Shown here: piece after piece, positions 23,100 to 30,061 of the stretch
Layout: each line of letters opens with the position of its first letter
How positions within the stretch are numbered: the first letter of the stretch is position 1
From: an uncultured Elusimicrobia bacterium
GTDB taxonomy: Bacteria; Elusimicrobiota; Elusimicrobia; UBA1565; UBA9628
Direction: 5' to 3'
Assembly (NCBI GenBank): GCA_903881545.1
Contig: CAIRTQ010000026.1
Coordinates: 1 to 38,445, forward strand
DNA length: 38,445 nucleotides
Translations under genes and position numbers: made by a program
The notes under the pieces: model-generated
The model's input: only the letters and a program-made list of their open reading frames with translations
Told to the model about the DNA's origin: nothing
Databases searched by the model: none

Positions 23100-24182
23100 A
23101 TGAATAGCATCAGGCCCCAGGAAGTGCTTGACATCCTCGAGCTTCTGCGCGCCATTGACTCGGCGGCCGGCGCCGGGGGCGGGCATACCGTTCTGGCCAC
23201 TTTCGTCACCTTGAACGGCTCGGCCTACAGCCGGTCCGGGACCATGGCGGTCTTCGTGCCCACCGCGGGTTTTTCCGCCAACGGGATCATACCGGTCACG
23301 GAGTTGGAAGGAGCCCTGCGCCGGGAGATTGACGAGGTCTCGGCCTCCGGCCAATCCAGGCTGGCCGCGTTGGATCTGGCCGAAGATGACCCGGTCCTGG
23401 GTTTCGGCCTGGGTGCGCCGGGCCGCGTCGAAGTCCTGCTCGAGCCGGTGGACGCGCGCTTGCGCGAGCACATGAGCGCGGTCCGGGAGGCGCTTTCGCG
23501 CAACGAGGGCGTGGTCTGCGGCCTAGAGATCGAGGGCCCGGAACTGGGCCGCCGCATCCTGCATCGGGCCGACGAGCCCGATGTGCGGGAATGCTATGTG
23601 GAGATAAGCCCGGAAGTCGTGGAAAGTTCCGTCGCCGGCCGGGCCCAGCGCATCTTCCTTTGCCCCGTCCACCCCATGGGCAAGGCCATGATCTTCGGCT
23701 CCGGACCGGTCGCGGCCATCTTGTGCCGCCACTTGGCCGAGCTCGGCTTCTCGGTCTTTGTCGCGGACTCTCGCCCGGGCCGGCTCAAGGGGCCGGAATG
23801 GGGTGTGCCCCGGGTCGCGCTCATCGAAGGCGGTTGGGAGCAGGCGCGTGCTTGCGCTCAGCCGGATCCGGAGACTTCCGTAGTGGTGCTGACCTGTAGC
23901 TATGCCTTGGACCTGGAGACCCTGCAAGGGGCGCTCAAGAGCCCCGCGTCCTATGTGGGCCTCACCGGGCCGCGGCAGCGCACTCAGCGGCTGCTGGCGG
24001 AGCTCTCCGCCCTGGAGGCTCAGCCGCGGCCAGGGGTGTTCTTCGCGCCGGCCGGACTGGACATAGGCGCGGATACTCCACGGGAGACGGCACTTTCCAT
24101 CGCGGCCGATATCCTGGCTGCGCGCTCGGGACGCAGGGGGGGAAGGCAATCTTCCCAGCGCGGCCTACCGCAGGGTCACTAG
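23100..24182 (+). CDS. XdhC/CoxI-family protein
   Basis: 360 residues from ATG 23100. The N-terminal XdhC_CoxI domain begins EVLDILELLRAI and has the family phrase VLATFVTLNGSAYSRSGTMAVF. The C-terminal XdhC_C Rossmann domain has KAMIFGSGPVAAILCRHLAE, VFVADSRPGRLKG, VVVLTCSYALDLETL, SYVGLTGPRQRT and APAGLDIGADTPRETALSIA. These proteins sulfurate or insert the molybdenum cofactor of xanthine or CO dehydrogenase-type enzymes. The usual GGCxE segment after the first domain reads SANGIIPVTELE, without the cysteine. No molybdoenzyme is in the window. The 3' end overlaps the convergent gpmI by 18 bases. Confidence 0.87.
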   Translation: MNSIRPQEVLDILELLRAIDSAAGAGGGHTVLATFVTLNGSAYSRSGTMAVFVPTAGFSANGIIPVTELEGALRREIDEVSASGQSRLAALDLAEDDPVLGFGLGAPGRVEVLLEPVDARLREHMSAVREALSRNEGVVCGLEIEGPELGRRILHRADEPDVRECYVEISPEVVESSVAGRAQRIFLCPVHPMGKAMIFGSGPVAAILCRHLAELGFSVFVADSRPGRLKGPEWGVPRVALIEGGWEQARACAQPDPETSVVVLTCSYALDLETLQGALKSPASYVGLTGPRQRTQRLLAELSALEAQPRPGVFFAPAGLDIGADTPRETALSIAADILAARSGRRGGRQSSQRGLPQGH

Positions 24183-25790
24183 GGACGGGTCGTAGCCTTC
24201 CGGCGCCTCGTAGCCCAGCAGGTTGCAGATGGAGGCCGCCACATTGCTTAAGCCCGGGGCTTGGAGGTCTGAGAGCATCCATTGCTCGGCCCCGGAATAG
24301 TTCTTGACGATGAAGGGCACGGGGTTGAGGGTGTGGGCCACGTGCGGAGAACGTTTGCCGTTCTTCTCCGTCCACATGCAGTCCGCGTTGCCGTGGTCGG
24401 CCGTGACCATTAAGACTCCCTTGGCTTTCTCTACGGCCGAAACGATGCGGGAGAGCCCGAGGTCCACGCACTCCACCGCCACGCGCACCGCCGCGGGCAC
24501 GCCGGTGTGGGCGACCATGTCGCCGTTGGGGAAGTTGAGGCGGATGAATTTGCGGCGTCCCTCCTGCACCGCAGCTACCACCGCGTCTGTTATCTCCGCG
24601 GCCTTCATCCAGGGCTTGAGGTCGAATCGGATGTTGTCGGAAGGGATTTCCAAGTATTGCTCCAACGCCTCGTCTATGTAGCCGGAGTTGTTGCCGTTCC
24701 AGAAATAGGTGACATGCCCGAACTTCTGGGTCTCGGACACGGCGAACGAGGGCACGCCCGCGGCGCAAAGGTATTCGCCCAGGACCTTGTCTATGGCCGG
24801 GGGTTCCACCAGGAAGTTCTTGGGGATGCGGGCTTCCCCGTCGTACTGCATGAGGCCGGCGTAGAAAGCCCGGGGGACGCGCCTGCGGTCGAATTCCTTG
24901 AAGCCCTCTTCCTCGAAGGCGCGGGAGATCTCGATGGCGCGGTCGCCGCGGTAATTGAAGAAGACCACGGCGTCGCCGTCTTGGATGGTCCCCACGGGCT
25001 TGCCGTTCTGGGCGATGACGAAGCTGTCCAGGTACTGGTCGGTGATCTTGGGGTCCTCGGCGTAATAGGTCTTGACCGCCTCGGAGACGGACGCGAACTG
25101 CCGGCCGATGCCCAGCACATGGGCCTGCCAGCCTTTCTCCACCACCGCCCAATTGGCGCCGTAGCGGTCCATGGTGGTGACCATGCGCCCGCCGCCCGAG
25201 GCCGCGCGGTAGTCCCGGCCCGAGGCGCAAAGCTCGGCCAGCTTCTTTTCCAAGGGGAGCACGTAGTCCAGGGCGCTCTTTTCGCCCACGTCACGGCCGT
25301 CGAGCAGGGGGTGCACGCGCACCTTCTTCATTCCGCCTTCGGCGCAGCGGTCGAGCATGGCGTAGAGGTGCGCGACGTTGGAATGGACGTTGCCGTCGGA
25401 GAGCAGGCCGATGAAGTGGACCGTGCCGCCGGCCCGGGCGCGGGCGGCGATCTCGGCCCAGGCCTTGCCGGAGAAGATATGGCCCGAGGCCACGGCATCG
25501 TTGACGAGCTGGGCGCCCTGGGCCAAAACCCGGCCGCAGCCCAAGGCGTTATGGCCGACCTCGGAGTTGCCCATGTCTTCGTCCGAGGGCAGGCCTACGG
25601 CTTTGCCGTGGGCCTTGAGCTTGGCGAAAAACCCTTCCTTAATGAGGGAGTCGATGGTGGGCTTGTAGGCCAAGAATACGCCGTCCGACTCGTCGCGCTT
25701 GCCCAGGCCGACTCCGTCCATGATGACCGTGACCAATGGGCCAGGGAAAGGTTTGTAGCCCGGAAGCGGCCGCAGGGAAAGCTGGGGCAT
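24165..25790 (-). CDS. gpmI: 2,3-Bisphosphoglycerate-independent phosphoglycerate mutase
   Basis: Glycolytic interconversion of 3- and 2-phosphoglycerate, using two manganese ions and a phosphoserine. 541 residues, slightly longer than the usual ~510. VTVIMDGVGLG gives the first metal site, and DMGNSEVGHNALGCGR holds the nucleophile Ser76. The substrate-binding inserts are FIGLLSDGNVHSNVAHLYAM and HPLLDGRDVGEKSALDYV. The second metal cluster is in MVTADHGNADCMWTEKNGKR. AGGAG five bases before ATG 25790 overlaps the hisS stop, so the two form an operon with an eight-base gap. Confidence 0.96.
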   Translation of the reverse strand: MPQLSLRPLPGYKPFPGPLVTVIMDGVGLGKRDESDGVFLAYKPTIDSLIKEGFFAKLKAHGKAVGLPSDEDMGNSEVGHNALGCGRVLAQGAQLVNDAVASGHIFSGKAWAEIAARARAGGTVHFIGLLSDGNVHSNVAHLYAMLDRCAEGGMKKVRVHPLLDGRDVGEKSALDYVLPLEKKLAELCASGRDYRAASGGGRMVTTMDRYGANWAVVEKGWQAHVLGIGRQFASVSEAVKTYYAEDPKITDQYLDSFVIAQNGKPVGTIQDGDAVVFFNYRGDRAIEISRAFEEEGFKEFDRRRVPRAFYAGLMQYDGEARIPKNFLVEPPAIDKVLGEYLCAAGVPSFAVSETQKFGHVTYFWNGNNSGYIDEALEQYLEIPSDNIRFDLKPWMKAAEITDAVVAAVQEGRRKFIRLNFPNGDMVAHTGVPAAVRVAVECVDLGLSRIVSAVEKAKGVLMVTADHGNADCMWTEKNGKRSPHVAHTLNPVPFIVKNYSGAEQWMLSDLQAPGLSNVAASICNLLGYEAPEGYDPSLVTLR

Positions 25791-25798
25791 ATCGGCTC

Positions 25799-27109
25799 CT
25801 ATGCGGGTTTTGACTTTAGCAGGGCCGGCAGGTCGGCCAGGGAGACCTTTTTCTCCGCTCCGGTGGCGAGTTCCTTGGCGTTGACCTCTCCCGCAGCGGC
25901 CTCATCCGGGCCCAGCACCAAGGCATAGCGCGCCTTGACGCCGTCGGCGTACTTGAACTGGGCCTTGAGCTTGCCCATGCCGGGATAGACGTCTATGCGC
26001 AGGCCTGCCGCGCGCAGTTCTTTGGCCAGGCGCAGGGACTGGGGCCGGAGCTCTTCGGAGAATACGGTTAGGCAGGCGTCGGGCCCGGAAGCCGGCTTCG
26101 CGCCGGCCTCCTCGATTGCGAGCATGAGGCGCTCAAATCCTATGGATAGTCCGCAGGCGGGCGTCCTGGGGCCGCCGAATTTTTCGGTGAGGCCGTCGTA
26201 GCGCCCGCCGCCGCCCACCGAGCCGGAGAAGCCGGCCAAGCGGAATTCGAAGACCGGGCCGGTGTAGTAGTCGAGGCCGCGCACCAAGGTGGGAGAGATG
26301 ATGAACTGGCCGTATGAGTCGGATAGCCCTCTCAAGGAATCGCGGATCTGGAGCAACCCGGCCATGGCCTCTGGCGCGGTTTTGCGCAAGAGCTCGAGGT
26401 CGGCTTCGCCACCCTGGGCGAAGGCGCGCAGGTCCTCCGGAATGTTTCCGCCGAGGAGCTGGCCGATGTCGGCCAGCACGGCCTCGGGCCCGGCCTTGTC
26501 GAGCTTGTCCATGGCGATGAAGAGCGCGCCACGCTTATCCTCGGGTATGTGCCATTGGTCGCAGAGAGCAAAGAGTAGCCGGCGGTCGTTGAGGACCACG
26601 GTGGGGGCGCTGAGCGTCAGCTCTTTGAACACGGACATGACCGCGGAGATGACCTCGATTTCGCAATGGACGCTCTCCGAGCCGAGGATGTCCGCGTCGC
26701 ACTGGATGAACTCGCGGTAGCGGCCTTTCTGGGCGCGCTCGGCGCGCCAGACCGGGCCAATATGGAAAGCCTTGAAGGGGGTGGGCAGGACGCCGCGGTG
26801 GCGGCTGTAGTAGCGGGCCAGGGGCAAGGTGAGGTCGAAACGCAGGCCCATGTCCGCGAGCTCGCCGGCGCCTTGCGAGAGGTCGAGCTTCTCGCCGCGC
26901 TTCATGATCTTGAAGATGAGTTTCTCGTTCTCGCCGCCGGCCTTGCCCATGAGCACGGCGAGGTCTTCGACGGAGGGGGTGTCGATAGGGGAGAATCCGT
27001 AGGAGCGGTAGACGCGGGTGATGGTCTCGATGACGCGGCCGCGCAGGGCGCAGGAATCAGGAAGGAAATCCCGGAAACCGGACGGCGGGGTGGTGGGTAT
27101 CGCGCTCAT
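25799..27109 (-). CDS. hisS: Histidyl-tRNA synthetase
   Basis: Class II synthetase, 436 residues. Motif 1 region SGFRDFLPDS and YGFSPIDTPSVED; motif 2 FHIGPVWRAERAQKGRYREF with the catalytic Arg; histidine-specific RGLDYYTGPVFEF; motif 3 GLSIGFERLMLAI. The C-terminal anticodon-binding domain has RIDVYPGMGKLKAQFKYAD and ALVLGPDEAAAGEVNAKELA. The insertion between motifs 2 and 3 is of normal size. A TACAAT box seven bases before the ATG predicts a truly leaderless mRNA. It is followed by gpmI. Confidence 0.96.
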   Translation of the reverse strand: MSAIPTTPPSGFRDFLPDSCALRGRVIETITRVYRSYGFSPIDTPSVEDLAVLMGKAGGENEKLIFKIMKRGEKLDLSQGAGELADMGLRFDLTLPLARYYSRHRGVLPTPFKAFHIGPVWRAERAQKGRYREFIQCDADILGSESVHCEIEVISAVMSVFKELTLSAPTVVLNDRRLLFALCDQWHIPEDKRGALFIAMDKLDKAGPEAVLADIGQLLGGNIPEDLRAFAQGGEADLELLRKTAPEAMAGLLQIRDSLRGLSDSYGQFIISPTLVRGLDYYTGPVFEFRLAGFSGSVGGGGRYDGLTEKFGGPRTPACGLSIGFERLMLAIEEAGAKPASGPDACLTVFSEELRPQSLRLAKELRAAGLRIDVYPGMGKLKAQFKYADGVKARYALVLGPDEAAAGEVNAKELATGAEKKVSLADLPALLKSKPA

Positions 27110-27116
27110 GGGGCCT

Positions 27117-27122
27117 ATTGTA
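27117..27122 (-). promoter_or_regulatory. Putative -10 box of hisS, leaderless
   Basis: TACAAT (five of six consensus positions) on the minus strand, with exactly seven bases to ATG 27109. Transcription would therefore begin at or next to the A of the start codon. Confidence 0.55.
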
Positions 27123-27259
27123 GTAAATCTGTTTCGTCCCGGGCTCGACCGTTAAGTGGGTGATTTATGAATATTCGCAGGAAATTCTTTAGCGGAGGAG
27201 GCGGTTAAGTGGTAAGATTAATCCAACATGCTGGCTTGTCGGGAAAAGGAGAGTTTGCC

Positions 27260-29917
27260 ATGAAACGAATCACGGGTTGGGCGATTGCCATTCTGTCAGT
27301 GGCGCTGTTCGTCTCCGCCAAGGCGCTCGCCGGCGTGCCTGTCATCACCAGCCCCGGCAGCATGACGGCCTACTTGTTCGATCCCTTCAGTTACCAGATC
27401 ACGGCGGCCAATTCCCCCACCAGCTTCAATGCCGTCGGCCTTCCCAAGTTCGCCTGCCCTGCTAATATTTGCCCGCCGGTCAATACGAATACAGGCCTCA
27501 TAACGGGAGACAGGTTGGTCGACTCTGGCCAATACACCGTGATGTTGAGCGCCACCAATGGCGAGGGTACGGCGACTATGCCGCTCTCCCTTCATGTTTT
27601 TCTCCCGAAGCCTGTCATCACCAGCCCGACCAGCGCCACGGGATTCGTAGGCACGCCGTTTGCCTACGCCGTGACGGCTACCGACCAACTCAAGAGTCCT
27701 CCGTTCGGATTCAAGATCACCGGCGGGGACTTGTCCTGCGACGTCATCCCATTGTTCGGCTGCAACGGCATGACCTTCAACCCCAGCAATGGCGTCCTTT
27801 CCGGAACTCCGGTCAAGGCGGGCGTATTCAGGGTCATCATCAGCGTCACGATCGGGCCCGGGAGCCCGGACTCTACGACAACCAACATGACGCTCACGCT
27901 CACCATCAATCCGGCTTCCACGCTCCCTGTCATCACCAGCGCGGCCAGCGTGTCTGGGACCGTGGGCGCGCCGTTGAGCTATGCCATCACGGCGACCAAC
28001 AGTCCGACCAGATACAGCGCCTGGAGCCTGCCGCCGGGCCTTACTGTCAATACGCAGACCGGGGTCATCTCGGGCACGCCGACCACCGCGGGCAGCTACA
28101 CCGCCACGGTCAACGCTTTTAATGCCTCGGGGACCGGCACAAAGCCGGTCGCCTTCACCATCATCCCCCTGCCGCCGGTCATCACGAGCGCAGGGAGTGC
28201 CGCCGGCCGCGTCGGCATATCGCTCTATTATGGAATAACGGCGACCAACAGCCCGACGAGCTTCAGCGCGACGGGTCTGCCTTCGGGCTTGAGCCTCAAC
28301 GCGCAGACCGGGGCCATCTCGGGCGCGCCCACGGCTGGAGGCGTCTTCAACGTGACGCTCGGCGCCGCAAACGCGGGGGGAACGGGCAGCAAGACGCTCG
28401 TCTTCACCGTGATGGCGCCGCCTGTCATCACCAGCGCGGCCGGCGCGTCCGGGACCGTAGGCTCGCCGCTGAACTATGCCATCACGGCGACCAACAGCCC
28501 CACCAGCTATAGCGCCTGGAGCCTGCCTCCGGGCCTGAGCGTCAGCAGTCAGACCGGCACCATCTCGGGCACGCCGACCACCGTGGGCAGCTACAACGCC
28601 ACGGTCAACGCGATCAACGCCGCGGGGACCGGCACGAAGCAGGTCGTATTCACCATCACGCCTTTGAAGCCGGTCATCACCAGCGCGGCCAGCGCGACCG
28701 GTCGCGTCGGCGTCTCGCTGTACTATGGAATCACGGCGACCAACAGCCCTACAAGCTTCAGCGCCACGGGCCTGCCCGCGGGCTTGAGCCTCAACGCGCA
28801 GACCGGGGCCATCTCGGGTGCGCCCACGGCTGGAGGCATTTTCAACGTCACGCTCGGCGCCACGAACGCGGGGGGAACGGGCAATAAGACGCTCGCCTTC
28901 ACCGTGATCGCGCCGCCCGTCAACACCTCCAGGGACGGCCCGCTCAACGGGATCGTAGGTCAGCAGGAATTCTATGACATCACGGCGACCAATAGCCCGA
29001 CCAGCTACAGCGCCTGGGGCCTGCCTCCGGGCCTGAGCGTCAATGCGCAGACCGGGGCCATCAGAGGCACGTGCAACACCGTGGGCACCTTCACCATGAC
29101 CGTTAACGCGACCAATGCCGCGGGTACGGGCTCGAAGCAGGTCGTTTGGACTATGTTGCCTTATCCGGCGCCGGTGATTACGAGCGCGGCGACCGCGACC
29201 GGCCGCGTCGGCGTCTCGCTGTACTATGGCATCACGGCGACCAACAGCCCTTCGAGCTTCAGCGCCACGGGCCTGCCTTCAGGCTTGAGCCTGAATGCGC
29301 AGACCGGGGCAATCTCGGGCGCGCCCACCGCAGGAGGCGTTTTTAACGTCACGCTCGGCGCCGCGAACGTGATGGGAACGGGCCACAAGACGCTCGTTTT
29401 CACCGTGATTGCGCCGCCCGTGGTCACCAGCGCGGCCAGCGCGTCCGGGACCCAGGGCTCGGCGCTGAGCTATTCCATCACGGCGACCAACAGCCCGACG
29501 GGCTACAGCGCCTGGAGCATGCCTCCGGGCCTGAGCGTCAATGCGGCGACCGGGCTTATTTCCGGCACGCCGACCAGCGCGGGCAGCTACACCGCGACGG
29601 TCAACGCGATCAATACGGCGGGGACCGGCACGAAGCAGGTCGTCTTTACCATCATTCCCTTGAAGCCCGTTATCACGTACTCGGCGATTCCTGCTTGGCG
29701 CGTGGGCATCAACAACTACTTCGGCTTCACGGCGGCCAACAATCCGACGAGCTATAACGCGACGGGCCTGCCTCTGGGCTTGAGCCTGACCGGCACGGGG
29801 ACTTGGGGCGGAGGCATTTCCGGCACGCCGACCAAGAAGGGAACCTACAGCGTCACGATCACCGGGACTAATGCCGGGGGATCCGGCTCGACTACGGTCG
29901 TCTTCACCGTGAATTAG
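27260..29917 (+). CDS. Secreted protein of ten Ig-like (He_PIG-type) repeats
   Basis: 885 residues. ATG 27260 is preceded by AAAGGAGAG and starts a signal peptide (MKRITGWAIAILSVALFVSA, cleavage probably after KALA). The rest is about ten domains of 82-100 residues with the putative-Ig consensus PVITSxxxxxGxxGxxxxY, ITATNSPTSYSA, LPPGLSVNxQTGxISGTP and GTGTKxVxFTI. Domains 1 and 2 are divergent and carry extra cysteines. Domains 3-9 alternate strictly between two subtypes. No LPXTG, T9SS, autotransporter or membrane anchor is visible at the C-terminus, which ends FTVN. A surface or matrix adhesin role is inferred only from the fold. A strong terminator follows, so it is transcribed alone. Confidence 0.85.
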   Translation: MKRITGWAIAILSVALFVSAKALAGVPVITSPGSMTAYLFDPFSYQITAANSPTSFNAVGLPKFACPANICPPVNTNTGLITGDRLVDSGQYTVMLSATNGEGTATMPLSLHVFLPKPVITSPTSATGFVGTPFAYAVTATDQLKSPPFGFKITGGDLSCDVIPLFGCNGMTFNPSNGVLSGTPVKAGVFRVIISVTIGPGSPDSTTTNMTLTLTINPASTLPVITSAASVSGTVGAPLSYAITATNSPTRYSAWSLPPGLTVNTQTGVISGTPTTAGSYTATVNAFNASGTGTKPVAFTIIPLPPVITSAGSAAGRVGISLYYGITATNSPTSFSATGLPSGLSLNAQTGAISGAPTAGGVFNVTLGAANAGGTGSKTLVFTVMAPPVITSAAGASGTVGSPLNYAITATNSPTSYSAWSLPPGLSVSSQTGTISGTPTTVGSYNATVNAINAAGTGTKQVVFTITPLKPVITSAASATGRVGVSLYYGITATNSPTSFSATGLPAGLSLNAQTGAISGAPTAGGIFNVTLGATNAGGTGNKTLAFTVIAPPVNTSRDGPLNGIVGQQEFYDITATNSPTSYSAWGLPPGLSVNAQTGAIRGTCNTVGTFTMTVNATNAAGTGSKQVVWTMLPYPAPVITSAATATGRVGVSLYYGITATNSPSSFSATGLPSGLSLNAQTGAISGAPTAGGVFNVTLGAANVMGTGHKTLVFTVIAPPVVTSAASASGTQGSALSYSITATNSPTGYSAWSMPPGLSVNAATGLISGTPTSAGSYTATVNAINTAGTGTKQVVFTIIPLKPVITYSAIPAWRVGINNYFGFTAANNPTSYNATGLPLGLSLTGTGTWGGGISGTPTKKGTYSVTITGTNAGGSGSTTVVFTVN
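27926..29665 (+). repeat. Alternating A/B Ig-domain repeats (495-bp higher-order unit)
   Basis: Seven consecutive domains alternate A-B-A-B-A-B-A. Type A (83-85 residues) has YSAWxLPPGL and ISGTPTxxGSYxATVNA. Type B (82 residues) has GRVGVSLYYGITATNSP, SATGLPSGL and ISGAPTAGGVFNVTLGAA. The A+B unit is 165 residues, seen in the exact 495-bp distance between the starts at 27926 and 28421. B copies are nearly identical to each other, much more so than A to B. Confidence 0.88.
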
Positions 29918-29936
29918 CGGCGACGCATCTCGATAG

Positions 29937-29971
29937 CCCCCAGGGCTTGGACGTCAAGCCCTGGGGGTTTT
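29937..29971 (+). terminator. Rho-independent terminator after the Ig-repeat gene
   Basis: A perfect 13-bp stem, CCCCCAGGGCTTG with CAAGCCCTGGGGG, around the loop GACGT, followed by TTTTC. It starts 20 bases after the stop of the Ig-repeat gene and separates it from the caspase/SUMF1 gene. Confidence 0.92.
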
Positions 29972-30061
29972 CATTGGGAGAGTAAATACTTGAACGCGCG
30001 CGACGCAAAGTGTAAAGTGAATGGCTGGTTTTTCACACGCGCGGCGGATCGGAGGCATGAA

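Noticed and set aside
27926-29665. Nucleotide tandem repeat as a non-coding satellite
   Set aside because: The repeats keep one open frame and encode well-formed Ig-like domains.
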